64,000 nt of DNA, taken from NCBI GenBank assembly GCA_965243625.1, contig CBDEVI010000002.1, positions 1,240,001-1,304,000 on the forward strand, read 5' to 3'. A model generated the notes under the pieces. That model was not told where the DNA came from. It ran no database searches and worked only from the letters and a program-made list of their open reading frames with translations. The stretch is from JAJECS01 sp965243625 (lineage in GTDB: Bacteria > Chloroflexota > UBA11872). Below are positions 1 to 8,883 of the stretch, piece after piece; position 1 is the first letter of the stretch; each line of letters begins with the position of its first letter. A program made the translations under genes and the position numbers.

Positions 1-304
1 CGGCCAGCTTGCCGGCCAGGTCCCACAGCGCCAGGTCGATGCCGCTGACCGCCGCCCAGCCCACCGCGCCGGCGGGAAACCGCAGCCCGCGATAGCACAG
101 GTGCCAGAGCCGCTCGCGGCGCGTGGCGTCCTGCCCCACCAGCCACTCGCCGAGATAGCGCACAGTCTCAGCCACCGCCAGATCCGGACCGGCGGCGTAC
201 GCCTCGCCCAGGCCCACCAGCCCCGACTCCGTCGTGATGGTGACGTAGTTGGCGTTGTGGTGCGTGTCCGAGGCCGTCCGGACCTCGACGCTTTGGATGC
301 GCAC
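1..304 (-). CDS. Enolase-superfamily (mandelate racemase-like) enzyme, N-terminal part, cut by window edge
   Basis: Only the first ~101 codons are visible; the gene runs off the left edge. The translation opens VRIQSVEVRTASDTHH, has the capping-domain pattern TTESGLVGLGEAYAAG, and reaches AAVSGIDLALWDLAGKLA, the classic hinge sequence at the end of the mandelate racemase/muconate-lactonizing N-terminal domain. The catalytic barrel lies outside the window, so substrate class cannot be assigned. The start is GTG, preceded on the minus strand by GAGG about 9 bases away. It lies 163 bases downstream of the DppF-type ATPase gene on the same strand and may be the last visible gene of that run. It probably encodes an acid-sugar dehydratase or racemase, by analogy with the four other enolase-superfamily genes in this window. 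Confidence 0.85.
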   Translation of the reverse strand, partial: MRIQSVEVRTASDTHHNANYVTITTESGLVGLGEAYAAGPDLAVAETVRYLGEWLVGQDATRRERLWHLCYRGLRFPAGAVGWAAVSGIDLALWDLAGKLA

Positions 305-467
305 CTAGTCCCGCCTCACGAACTCCACAACGCGCGCGAGCCTAGACCGTGCGCCCCACACCGTCCACTCTGCGAGGGGCTCGGAGGCATTCTGCGACGA
401 AGCGTTGCCACGACACGTTTGCCACCGGCTCTCAGGATCCGGCTGACTTGTCCTTCGGCAAGGACTA
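305..467. other. Intergenic gap, nothing recognised
   Basis: 163 bases between the DppF-type gene and the truncated enolase-superfamily gene. No hairpin followed by a T-run, no repeat-family member and no convincing small gene is seen. The length would allow a promoter for the enolase gene, but no clear -35/-10 pair is visible. Confidence 0.4.
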
Positions 468-1565
468 CTAGCCCGCCGACGCCCCGTTCGCGGCCATGGG
501 CAGGGCGCCGCCCTTGGCTTCGATGTCCTGCCAGAAGTGGCAGGAGACGAAGTGGCCGTCGCCCGCGTCGGTCAGCTCCGGCTCTTCCGTCGCGCAGCGG
601 TCCTGCGCCCACGGGCAGCGGGGGTGGAAGCGGCAGCCCGACGGCGGGTTCACCGGGCTGGGCACGTCGCCGGTGAGGATGATCCGCTGCCGCTTGGCTT
701 CCAGGTCGGGGTCGGGCACCGGCACGGCGGATAGCAGGCACCGCGTGTAGGGGTGCAGCGGGCGCAGATAGAACTGCTCGCTGGGCGCCATCTCGACAAT
801 CTGGCCCAGATACATCACCGCGATGCGGTGGCTGATCTGCCGCACCACCTTGAAGTCGTGGGAGATGAACAGGTAGGCCACGCCCAACTGCTGCTGCAAG
901 TCCAGCAGCAGGTTCATAATCTGCGCCTGGATTGACACGTCCAGCGCGGACACCGGCTCGTCGCAGACGATGAACGAGGGCTGCACGGCCAATGCGCGGG
1001 CGAAAGCGATGCGCTGCCGCTGTCCGCCGGAGAACTCGTGCGGGTAGCGGCTCGAGAAGCGCGGATCGAGCCCCACCAATTCCAGCAGCTCGCGCACGCG
1101 CTGGCGGCGCTCGTCGCGGCTCTCGTAGAGATCGTGCACCTGCAGCGGCTCTTCGATGATCCGCCCGACCGACATCCGCGGGTTTAGCGAGCCGTACGGG
1201 TCCTGGAAGATCATCTGCATCTTCCGCCGCGCGCGGCGCTGGTCGTCTCGCGAGAGTTGAACGAGGTCGTTGCCCTCGAAGATCACCTCGCCCTTGGTCG
1301 GCGGCTCGAGCTGCATGATCGTGTTGCCGGTGGTGGTCTTGCCGCAGCCAGACTCGCCGACCAGGCCCAGGGTCTCGCCCGCGTTCAGCTCGAAGCTGAT
1401 GCCGTCAACCGCCCGCACCAGCCCGGACTGGCGGCGAATGATGAAGCCGCGCATGACGGGGAAGTACTTCGTGAGCCCATTGACCGTCAGCAGCGTTTCG
1501 CCGCTGGCGGAGCCGTTGCGGCTCGAAGCGCTGGTCGTCGTCTCACCGGCCCTGGAATCACTCAT
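468..1565 (-). CDS. Oligopeptide/dipeptide-type ABC transporter ATP-binding protein (OppF/DppF class)
   Basis: 365 aa cytoplasmic ATPase that would power a peptide- or oligosaccharide-type importer. Visible motifs in order: Walker A GESGCGKTTTGNT, Q-loop IFQDPYGSLNPR, ABC signature FSGGQRQR, Walker B FIVCDEP followed by SALD, H-loop ISHDF, and the C-terminal oligo_HPY extension with GCRFHPRCPWAQDRC. These place it in the OppF/DppF group rather than a generic ABC ATPase. Its ATG overlaps the stop of the DppD-type gene by 4 bases (ATGA), so the two are co-translated. Cognate permeases and a solute-binding protein are not adjacent; a DppB/DppC pair lies about 37 kb away at 39144-41102. The transported substrate is unknown; neighbours HyuA/HyuB hint at a cyclic amide or small peptide-like compound. 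Confidence 0.93.
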   Translation of the reverse strand: MSDSRAGETTTSASSRNGSASGETLLTVNGLTKYFPVMRGFIIRRQSGLVRAVDGISFELNAGETLGLVGESGCGKTTTGNTIMQLEPPTKGEVIFEGNDLVQLSRDDQRRARRKMQMIFQDPYGSLNPRMSVGRIIEEPLQVHDLYESRDERRQRVRELLELVGLDPRFSSRYPHEFSGGQRQRIAFARALAVQPSFIVCDEPVSALDVSIQAQIMNLLLDLQQQLGVAYLFISHDFKVVRQISHRIAVMYLGQIVEMAPSEQFYLRPLHPYTRCLLSAVPVPDPDLEAKRQRIILTGDVPSPVNPPSGCRFHPRCPWAQDRCATEEPELTDAGDGHFVSCHFWQDIEAKGGALPMAANGASAG

Positions 1566-2626
1566 CGCAACTCACCCGTATCCACGTCCACCCAGCAGCG
1601 GAGCGACCGGCCGTCGTCGATCGTCTCCACGGGCGGCATTTCCTCGATGCACTTGTCCTTCACGAACCGGCAGCGCGGCGCGAACGGGCACCCCACCGGA
1701 AGATTGGTCATGTCCGGCGGCGCGCCGGGGATGGCGCTCAGCCGGTCGCCGCGCGCCGCGGAGATGCTGGGCATGGATTCCAGCAGGCCAATCGTGTAGG
1801 GGTGTTTCGGCGTATAGAAGATGTCGCGGCCCGTTGCGCGCTCCACGATGTAGCCGCCGTACATCACCACGATCTCTTCGCAGAATCCGGCGACCAGCGC
1901 CAGGTCGTGCGTGATCAGGATGGCGGCCATGCCCAGCTCTTCGCGCAGGCTCGAAATGAGCTCGATGACCTGCGCTTGAATCGTCACGTCCAGCGCCGTC
2001 GTCGGCTCGTCGGCGATCAGCAACTGCGGCTGGCAGGAGATCGCCATGGCGATCATGGCCCGCTGCTGCATGCCCCCGGATAGCTGGTGCGGATAGTCGT
2101 TGGCGCGCTCGGCGGGCGAGGGTATGCCCACCCGATCCAAAAGCTCGACCGTGTGCGCGCGGGCCTCGTCCTTGCTCACGCCCAGGTGCAGCCGCTGCGC
2201 CTCGTCGATCTGGCGTCCGACCGTCAGCACGGGATTGAGCGAGCTCATTGGGTCCTGGAAGATCATGGAAATCTTGCCGCCGCGGATGCCCCGCATTTCG
2301 TTGGGCGGAATCTGCAGCAAGGAGACGCGGCCGGCGCGTGTCTCGATGATCTCCTCGGGATCGACGTCCATGACGTTGGTGTCGCCGAACATCACCTCGC
2401 CGCCGGTGATTTGACCGGCGGGCTGAGGAATCAGCCGCAGCAGGGCCAGCGAGCTGACGCTCTTGCCGCTGCCCGACTCGCCCACGATGCCGAGCGACCC
2501 GCCCGCCGCAAGCTCATAGGCGATGCCGTTGACGGCGCGAACGATGCCCTCGTCCGTCTTGAATTGGACGGCGAGGTCCTTCACCTCGAGCAAGTGGCCG
2601 TTTTCGCTCATGCCGTTCTCGCTCAT
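1562..2626 (-). CDS. Oligopeptide/dipeptide-type ABC transporter ATP-binding protein (OppD/DppD class)
   Basis: 354 aa ATPase forming the expected heterodimer partner of the downstream OppF-type protein. It has Walker A GESGSGKSVSS, Q-loop IFQDPMSSLNP, signature LSGGMQQR, Walker B LLIADEP and H-loop ITHDL. It ends with the oligo_HPY region containing CPFAPRCRFVKDKC. The first residues repeat MSENG twice, so translation could start at residue 1 or 6. Its ATG overlaps the HyuB stop by 4 bases, and its own stop overlaps the OppF-type start in the same way. This continuous coupling from HyuB through both ATPases suggests that uptake and hydantoin-type hydrolysis are co-expressed. Confidence 0.93.
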   Translation of the reverse strand: MSENGMSENGHLLEVKDLAVQFKTDEGIVRAVNGIAYELAAGGSLGIVGESGSGKSVSSLALLRLIPQPAGQITGGEVMFGDTNVMDVDPEEIIETRAGRVSLLQIPPNEMRGIRGGKISMIFQDPMSSLNPVLTVGRQIDEAQRLHLGVSKDEARAHTVELLDRVGIPSPAERANDYPHQLSGGMQQRAMIAMAISCQPQLLIADEPTTALDVTIQAQVIELISSLREELGMAAILITHDLALVAGFCEEIVVMYGGYIVERATGRDIFYTPKHPYTIGLLESMPSISAARGDRLSAIPGAPPDMTNLPVGCPFAPRCRFVKDKCIEEMPPVETIDDGRSLRCWVDVDTGELR

Positions 2627-4671
2627 GTCGCCTGCTCAATCACTTGGTCCGCATGCCTCGGCAGCCAGTAGTCGTGATACCGATCATCGCATTCCACGGA
2701 GCAGAAGCGCATGCCGCCGGCGCTGACCCACACGTCGCGCGGGACCACCTGGCCGCATAGCTGGCAATTCGTGACGCTAGTTTGCCACCAATCGCCCTTG
2801 TGCTCCTCCCAGTGCCCCCCGGTTTCGGAGCGCGGCACGGCGGCAACCAGCTCGCCGGACTCGTCGGTGACGGCCGGTGCCTTCGGAGACGGCACGTCCG
2901 CCCGGAGACGGGCGGTGGCGTCGGCGTCGATCGTCAGGGATCCGTTGAGTCGCTGCAATGCCACGCCGTAAATCTCGCGCGCGGCCGTCTCCGACACGAA
3001 TCCCTCCAATACATCCCGCCGCACGGCGTCCGGGGCACGTGTCCTCGGGTCGCCGTAGCCTCCCCCGCCGGGACTCGCGAGCATAACCTGATCGCCCTCT
3101 TTGAGCACAATGTTGGCCACGCGCGAGTTGCTGGCCGTGCCGTATTCCTCGCGGAAGGTCACGAATGTGTCTTCCCCGGCGCGCTTCACAAGCAACGCGG
3201 ATTGCTGCCCGTCTCGGCCGCCGAAGAGGCCCCACGCGCCCGACACCATGCGGTCGAACAGCGCCGACACCGTGATCTCGGGCGCCCGCACCTCGAGGAT
3301 CCGCTCCGAGCCCAGCCCTCCCCGCTGCGCGCCGGCGCCGCCGGAGTCCTGCCGCAGGCGATAGGACCGCTCGAGGAACGGATATCGCGTCTCGAAGATC
3401 TCCACCGGCGTCGACGGGCAGTTGCCGTTGGGGATCACCTGGTTGCTGTTGCCATCGGCATTGGCGCGACCGCCCCAGCCCACGCCGTCGAAGTGGTAGT
3501 GCACGTAGTAGCGGTCGGTGTCCGGATGCGTGCCGCCGAACAGGAAGTTGCACGATGTGCCGCCGGTGTCCGCCGAGACTCGGTCCGGCACGGCCTTGGA
3601 GAGCGCGCCGATCACGATGCCCCACACGCGCGGGTGAGTCTCGGTGTTGCCGCCGACGCAAGGCCCAGGGTGGACGACGTTGGTGAGCGTTCCGGGCGAG
3701 GCGATCACCGTGATCGGGCGATACGCGCCGTCGTTGTGGGGCACGTTGTTGTCGGCAAAGTGGAACACGGCGTTGTAGGTGCCCGAAGCCGTCACGCCGT
3801 AGGTGCAGTTCAGTACGTGCTGCGCCTGGGGATCGCTGTCGCTGAAGTCGGCGACGAGGCTTCCGTCGGAGACCACCAGCCGCAGCCGAATCCAGTCGTG
3901 CAAGGGCACCTCGCGGGCGTCCTCCATGTGGCCCTCGAAGGTGTACTCGCCGTCCGGGATGGCTCGAATCTCGTCTCGCATCCACCGCTCGGCGTAGTCG
4001 AGCAGCTCGTCGCTCACCTGGGTGATGCGCTCGACGCCGTAGGCGTCCAACAGCTCGTGGGTGCGCTGCTCGGCCACGTTCAGCGACGCCATCATGGCGT
4101 GCAGGTCGCCCCAGGTGTAACGCGGCGCACGGTGGTTGGACATCATGATGCGCCACACGTCTTCGTTGTATTCGCCGCCGCGCATCAGCCACACCGGCGG
4201 CAGGCGCAGGCCCTCCTGGTAGATCTCGGTGGCGGTGGCCGCGAACCCGCCGACGGCCAGGCCGCCGATTTCCACCAGGTGCGCGATGTTCGACACATAG
4301 CCGAAGATCTCGCCGTCGTAGAACACCGGCTTGATGACCACGTGCTCCGGCATGTGCACGCCGCCCCGGTAGGGGTCGTTGTGCACGATGATGTCGCCCT
4401 CGCGCACGTTCTCCTCGCCGATTTCGGCGATGAGCCACTTGACCACGAAGCGGATCGCGCCCACCTGCGCCGGGCAGAACTCGGTTTGCGCCAGCATGCG
4501 CCCGTGGCGATCGAAGAGGACGCAGGAAAAGTCGCGGCTCTCGCTGAATATCGGCGAGTAGGCCGTGCGCATCATCGTGGTGCCCATCTCGCGGCAAATG
4601 CCGACGAGGCGGTTGTAGACCACGTTGAGCGTGACGAGGTCGACGCTAGATGGAGCGCTGGACGTTGTCAT
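2623..4671 (-). CDS. hyuB: Hydantoinase/oxoprolinase B-family protein (HyuB) with an added C-terminal four-cysteine module
   Basis: 682 aa from the chosen ATG, which follows GGGAG on the minus strand and begins MTTSSAPSSVDLVTLNVVYN; an in-frame GTG start 23 codons earlier is unlikely because it overlaps HyuA. HyuB-family hallmarks include IVHNDPYRGGVHMPEH, GVTASGTYNAVFHF, GGNTETHPRVW and DSGGAGAQRGGLGSER. In the family, HyuB works with ATP-dependent HyuA to open N-methylhydantoin, 5-oxoproline or related ring amides, or takes part in carboxylation. The unusual part is the tail: C636, C639, C657 and C661 form CxxC-x17-CxxxC, probably a zinc-binding treble-clef or ribbon. The second HyuB in this window (12444-14246) lacks it. 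The gene sits 28 bases after HyuA and overlaps the DppD-type gene. Confidence 0.92.
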   Translation of the reverse strand: MTTSSAPSSVDLVTLNVVYNRLVGICREMGTTMMRTAYSPIFSESRDFSCVLFDRHGRMLAQTEFCPAQVGAIRFVVKWLIAEIGEENVREGDIIVHNDPYRGGVHMPEHVVIKPVFYDGEIFGYVSNIAHLVEIGGLAVGGFAATATEIYQEGLRLPPVWLMRGGEYNEDVWRIMMSNHRAPRYTWGDLHAMMASLNVAEQRTHELLDAYGVERITQVSDELLDYAERWMRDEIRAIPDGEYTFEGHMEDAREVPLHDWIRLRLVVSDGSLVADFSDSDPQAQHVLNCTYGVTASGTYNAVFHFADNNVPHNDGAYRPITVIASPGTLTNVVHPGPCVGGNTETHPRVWGIVIGALSKAVPDRVSADTGGTSCNFLFGGTHPDTDRYYVHYHFDGVGWGGRANADGNSNQVIPNGNCPSTPVEIFETRYPFLERSYRLRQDSGGAGAQRGGLGSERILEVRAPEITVSALFDRMVSGAWGLFGGRDGQQSALLVKRAGEDTFVTFREEYGTASNSRVANIVLKEGDQVMLASPGGGGYGDPRTRAPDAVRRDVLEGFVSETAAREIYGVALQRLNGSLTIDADATARLRADVPSPKAPAVTDESGELVAAVPRSETGGHWEEHKGDWWQTSVTNCQLCGQVVPRDVWVSAGGMRFCSVECDDRYHDYWLPRHADQVIEQAT

Positions 4672-4699
4672 GAGTGGCGTCTCCCGGCACACCTTGCGT

Positions 4700-6757
4700 T
4701 CATGCGGACCCCTCGGTCCATTCGAGCACGGCCGTGCCATGCGGGCTGACGGTCAGAAGCTGACCGGGGTGGACGACGGTCGTTGAGTCGAGCTCTTCGA
4801 TGATGGCCGGCCCGGTGATGCGATCGGCGGGCGAGAGGTCCTCCCGGGCATAGACGGGACAGTCGACGGAGCCCTCCGACGAGAACCAGACCTGGCGCGA
4901 TCCCGCCGGTTCCGCAGGTGGTCCCTCCGGCAGCACGGGCAATTCCGGCTTGGCGGTGTCCCCGAACACGGTGACGTTGAACTGCACCAGCTCGATGATC
5001 TCGTCGGGGATGCGGTAGCCGTAGGTCGCTTCGTAGTGCGTCTCGAATGCCGCGAGCAGCTCCGCCAGCGATTCAGCCGTAACGTTGCCGCCGGGGATCG
5101 GGATTTCTTCCTCGTAGTTCTGGCCGAGATAGCGCATGTTCACCGACCGCTGGATCTGAGGCGTGCCCGCGAATCCCTCGTGCTGCAGGTCGGCGGTGGC
5201 CTCCGCCACCAGTTCGTTGAGCCGGGCATCAATGGACGGCGCGTCCAGTCGATCCGACCGCAGAATGTGCGTCCAGGTCTTGTCCACGCGCATGTCGGCC
5301 AGCAATGTGCCGAAGGCGGAGCATAGACCCGGATGCGGCGGAATCAGTACCCGCCGGGCGCCGATCACCTTGGCTATGGCCGCCGCGTGCAGTGGGCCGG
5401 CGCCGCCGAAGGCCACCAGGCTGAACTGCCGTGGGTCCAGGCCGCGCCGCACGGTGAGCAGACGCATGGCCTCCGCGATGTTCTCGACGGCGATATCCAG
5501 CACGGCCTGAGCGGTGGCCTCCGGACTGAGGCCGAGCGTGCCGCCAAGATCGGATAGGGCGCGATGTGCGAGGTCGGCGTCGAGCCGCACCTCGCCGCCC
5601 AAGAAGTTTTCGGGATTGAGCCGACCCAGCACCACGTTGGCGTCGGTGACCGTCGGCTCGGCGCCTCCCTGCGCGTAGCACGCCGGCCCCGGCACGGCGC
5701 CGGCGCTCTGCGGCCCGGCTTGAAGCAATCCGCCGCGGTTGATCCAGGCGATGGACCCGCCACCGGCGCCCATGGTCGTCATTTCGATGAACGGGGCCGC
5801 GACCGGCAGACCGAACTCGATCTCCCAGGCGGTGGTGTAGCCGATCGCGCCGTCGTCCACCACGCCGACGTCCGTGCTGGTGCCGCCCATGTCGAAGCTG
5901 ATGATGTTGTCGTCGTTAAGCGATTCGGCGTAGTACTTCGCCGCGATGATCCCGCCCGGCAGACCGGACAGCACCGTCTGGGCCGGCCGGTCGGCCGCCG
6001 ACTCCGCCAACATCTGGCCGCCGTTGGACTTCATCACCGCCCACGAACGGGTATTCCCCCACGCCGCAAGACCCTCGTCCAGCGCGTGGATGAAGCCCTG
6101 CAACAGCGGCCGGATATAGGCGTCGGCGATGGTCGTGCTGGCCCGGTCGTACTCCCGCCAGATCGGCGCGACCTCGTGCGACAGGGATATCGACAGCTCA
6201 GGGAACTCGCCGGCCAGGTACTCGCGGATCATGCGCTCGTGGTCGGGCTTGACGTACGAGAACAAGCAATTGACCGCCACCGCCACGGCGCCATTCGTGG
6301 ATTCGTCCAGCCGCTCGCGCAGCATGTCGCCGAGACCGCCGAGAGCGTCCGGCGTCAATGGGTCCACGACGGCGCCCATGTAGTCGAGCCGCTCCGCCAC
6401 GCCCAGGCAATCGCGCCGGGTGACCAGGGGTTCCGGCCGCTCCCAGTCCAGGTCGTAGTGGAACTTTCGATCGACCCGCTGCAGGAACGGCACGTCCTCG
6501 AATCCGGACGTCGTCACATAGAGCACCCGGGCGCCCTTGCGTTGGAGCAGCGCATTGACGCCGACCGTCGTGCCGAGCACGAAATAGCCCACCTCGTCGG
6601 CGGGAATGCCGCTGTGCTCGATCGCGTCGAAGATCGCGTCGCTGGGGGAATCGGGCGTTGACGGCCGCTTGACGACCTGCGCCTCCCCCGTCGCCTCATC
6701 GAGGGCGACGAAGTCGGTGAAGGTCCCGCCCGTGTCGATACCGATGCGAATCGCCAA
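4700..6757 (-). CDS. hyuA: Hydantoinase/oxoprolinase A-family ATPase (HyuA)
   Basis: 685 aa, full length for the family. The N-terminus IRIGIDTGGTFTDFVALDE is the phosphate-1 loop of the actin/Hsp70-like ATPase fold of HyuA. ISFDMGGTSTDVGVVDDG is the second phosphate loop, and LVAFGGAGPLHAAAIA is the family signature near residue 455. HyuA supplies the ATP-dependent step for HyuB in hydrolysis of hydantoins or oxoproline-like lactams. The start codon is TTG, with GAGG about 10 bases upstream overlapping the stop of the hydroxyacid dehydrogenase gene; no better ATG/GTG is near. Upstream spacing is 12 bases and downstream HyuB follows within 28 bases, so this is the core of an operon. It is the only HyuA in the window and might serve both HyuB proteins. 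Confidence 0.94.
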   Translation of the reverse strand: MAIRIGIDTGGTFTDFVALDEATGEAQVVKRPSTPDSPSDAIFDAIEHSGIPADEVGYFVLGTTVGVNALLQRKGARVLYVTTSGFEDVPFLQRVDRKFHYDLDWERPEPLVTRRDCLGVAERLDYMGAVVDPLTPDALGGLGDMLRERLDESTNGAVAVAVNCLFSYVKPDHERMIREYLAGEFPELSISLSHEVAPIWREYDRASTTIADAYIRPLLQGFIHALDEGLAAWGNTRSWAVMKSNGGQMLAESAADRPAQTVLSGLPGGIIAAKYYAESLNDDNIISFDMGGTSTDVGVVDDGAIGYTTAWEIEFGLPVAAPFIEMTTMGAGGGSIAWINRGGLLQAGPQSAGAVPGPACYAQGGAEPTVTDANVVLGRLNPENFLGGEVRLDADLAHRALSDLGGTLGLSPEATAQAVLDIAVENIAEAMRLLTVRRGLDPRQFSLVAFGGAGPLHAAAIAKVIGARRVLIPPHPGLCSAFGTLLADMRVDKTWTHILRSDRLDAPSIDARLNELVAEATADLQHEGFAGTPQIQRSVNMRYLGQNYEEEIPIPGGNVTAESLAELLAAFETHYEATYGYRIPDEIIELVQFNVTVFGDTAKPELPVLPEGPPAEPAGSRQVWFSSEGSVDCPVYAREDLSPADRITGPAIIEELDSTTVVHPGQLLTVSPHGTAVLEWTEGSA

Positions 6758-6769
6758 TGCGCGCCTGCC

Positions 6770-7744
6770 TCAGATCACCCGATGTTGGGGCTCGTCGCCG
6801 AGCAGGATACGACGCACCTCGGCCACTGCCGCAAGTTCGCAGTCCAACGCCGCGGTTTCCGACTTCCAGGCAATGTGGGGCGTGACGATGAGGTTGGACT
6901 CGCGAAGGAGTGGATGGTCGAAGTCCGGCGGCTCGGTCTCGAACACATCGAGACCGGCCCCACCCAACGTGCCGGAGGCCAGCGCACGCTGCAATGCATG
7001 GTGATCGATGATGCCGCCGCGCGAAACATTGATCAGCAGCGCCCCGCGGCGCATGCGAGCGAACTCCGGCGCGCCCAGCATCTCCCGCGTGTCGTCGGTG
7101 AGCGGCACGTGCACCGTGAGCGCATCCACCGACTGCAACAGGTCGTCGAGATTGCTCGCCAGGCGCATCTCGGCGCCGACCGGCGGCGTGAGCCGTTCCG
7201 CCGGAAGGAAGGGGTCGAAGACCACCAGCCGCATGCCGAACCCGGCAGCCAGCGCCGCGGTTGCCCGGCCGATGCGCCCGTAGCCCAACACACCCAGCGT
7301 TGAGCCCCGCAAACGCCGAGGCTGGAATGTGTCGTCGTAGGTCCGCCACAGGCGCCGTTGGCGCACGTCGGCATCCGAATCGGTCACACAGCGCGCCAGC
7401 GCCAGCAGCAGCGCAATGGCGTGCTCGGCGACTTCCGAGGTGAACGCGTCGGGCGTATGCGCCACGACCACACCGCGCTCTTTTGCGGCGTTCAGATCGA
7501 CCTTCTCGGTGCCCACGCCGTACACCACGACGCCTCGCAGCCTCGGCGCGTGATCGAGTAGATCGCCATCCACCGGCGTCAGCTCGGTCAGCATCACGTC
7601 GGCCTCCGCCACGGCGTCGTAAAGCTCGTCGCGGGGTGGAGCGCCCAGGAACACCATGTCCGCGATGTCGGCAAGCACCTCGGCCTCGCGGTCGTGGTGT
7701 GGCAATCCCGCGCCCGCGGAAATCACGCGAAACCGGCGGCTCAT
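6770..7744 (-). CDS. D-isomer-specific 2-hydroxyacid dehydrogenase, NAD-binding
   Basis: 324 aa. The D-2-hydroxyacid dehydrogenase fold is shown by LGVLGYGRIGRATAALAAGF (Rossmann GxGxxG), the catalytic-arginine segment LLINVSRGGIIDH, a conserved acidic segment GLDVFETEPPDFDHPL, and the catalytic histidine in LIVTPHIAWKS. These enzymes interconvert 2-keto acids and D-2-hydroxyacids with NAD(P)H in the cytoplasm. The gene lies 21 bases after the TIM-barrel isomerase gene and 12 bases before HyuA, as part of one transcription unit. The ribosome-binding site is weak. Substrate is unknown; phosphoglycerate, glyoxylate and sugar-acid reductases share this fold. It is one of four paralogs here. Confidence 0.92.
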   Translation of the reverse strand: MSRRFRVISAGAGLPHHDREAEVLADIADMVFLGAPPRDELYDAVAEADVMLTELTPVDGDLLDHAPRLRGVVVYGVGTEKVDLNAAKERGVVVAHTPDAFTSEVAEHAIALLLALARCVTDSDADVRQRRLWRTYDDTFQPRRLRGSTLGVLGYGRIGRATAALAAGFGMRLVVFDPFLPAERLTPPVGAEMRLASNLDDLLQSVDALTVHVPLTDDTREMLGAPEFARMRRGALLINVSRGGIIDHHALQRALASGTLGGAGLDVFETEPPDFDHPLLRESNLIVTPHIAWKSETAALDCELAAVAEVRRILLGDEPQHRVI

Positions 7745-7765
7745 CGCAGTGCGCCAACCACTCGG

Positions 7766-8746
7766 CTATGCAGCGCCGGCAAACCGCTTGGGGAAGTACT
7801 GCGCGCAGTTCTGCTCCAGCCACTCGACGGTCAGCTTCATCCACAGCTGCGGGTCGTATTGCGGCAGGCAGCACGTCTCGATGCAGTGGGGCAGGTAGTC
7901 GGGGTCCGGCGCGTTTTGCTGGAGGATTTCCATGATCTCGAGAACCTCCACGCTGCCGTACCCGACCGGTGCGTGGAAAAACTTCGGCTCGCCGGTCGTG
8001 GTGATGGACTGCACCCGCATGTCCTTCAGATGCGTCATCACGGTGTAGGGCGCAGCCATGTGGGCGGCATCGACCTGGTCTTCAACGACCGAGTAGCTGT
8101 TGGCGAAGTCGTAGTTGATCCGCAGCCACGGCGACGCGACGCCCTCCACCACCTGCACGATCTCGCTGATCCGGTAGTCCATGTGGTTTTCGAAGGCGAG
8201 GACGATGCCGCATTTCTCGGCGTCGACCACCAGTTTCGACAGGTTGTCGACCATGCGATCGATCTGCACGCCGATCGGCGTCTCGGTGCTGAAGTGCCCG
8301 AACCGCAGTCCCCCGTTGGGCATGGGCTGACCCGGAGGGCCGGGCGGGTCGGCGTTGACCATGGCGCTGGTTCGCACGCCGCCAGCTTGCATCCACTCCA
8401 GGTGCATGGCGGCGCGCTCGTGCACCGGCGACCACTCGTCGCGATCGACGGCCCAGGCGCCGTTTACCGAGCCGACCCACTCGATGCCGTTCTCGGCCAG
8501 CAGGCGACCATTGGCAGCCGCCGCCTCCTTGCCGTCCAAGAGCGACGCCGCCGTGTAGAGGTTGTCAAAACCCCACTCGCTGCAACGCTCGATCCACCAC
8601 TCCAGCGCCCCTTCGAGCTCCGCCGGCGGCTCGGTGGTGGTGCCATAGGGATACTCCAGGCCGCGAAAGCCATACTCGGGCTGGTCGATGCGCAGCCCCG
8701 GGTAGGACACCCAGCGGTAGGCCGCCTGTGAAAGTCCGAGTCTCAT
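7766..8746 (-). CDS. Xylose-isomerase-like TIM-barrel protein (sugar phosphate isomerase/epimerase family)
   Basis: 326 aa from the ATG that starts MRLGLSQAAYRWVSYPG and follows a GGGGGCG ribosome-binding site; a longer in-frame reading of 25 extra codons looks like untranslated leader. Family features are the metal-binding glutamate and histidine in IVLAFENHMDYR, the aspartate in LRINYDFANS, and MTHLKDMRV near the C-terminus. AP endonuclease 2/xylose-isomerase-like barrels of this type isomerise or epimerise keto sugars or open inositol-type products using a divalent metal. It is the first gene of a minus-strand run that continues through HyuA/HyuB and the ABC ATPases. The 137 bases up to the divergent Gfo/Idh gene at 8884 must hold the promoters for both directions. 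Confidence 0.85.
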   Translation of the reverse strand: MRLGLSQAAYRWVSYPGLRIDQPEYGFRGLEYPYGTTTEPPAELEGALEWWIERCSEWGFDNLYTAASLLDGKEAAAANGRLLAENGIEWVGSVNGAWAVDRDEWSPVHERAAMHLEWMQAGGVRTSAMVNADPPGPPGQPMPNGGLRFGHFSTETPIGVQIDRMVDNLSKLVVDAEKCGIVLAFENHMDYRISEIVQVVEGVASPWLRINYDFANSYSVVEDQVDAAHMAAPYTVMTHLKDMRVQSITTTGEPKFFHAPVGYGSVEVLEIMEILQQNAPDPDYLPHCIETCCLPQYDPQLWMKLTVEWLEQNCAQYFPKRFAGAA

Positions 8747-8883
8747 TGCATCGCCCCCTGGTCCACCGGCAATCGCGCGCCGCCCAAGTATGACCGAAAT
8801 GCGCCCGGCGCACGCGCGCATTGCCTACCATAGCCAGCACCCCGCTTGGGTCGGCGCCGCCGCAGTGGAATAGAGGCCATACC

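Noticed and set aside
2782..4749. 655-codon open frame on the plus strand opposite HyuB
   Set aside because: High-GC DNA opens long antisense frames; the translation is His/Val/Arg-rich with no motif, and the minus-strand HyuB is unmistakable.
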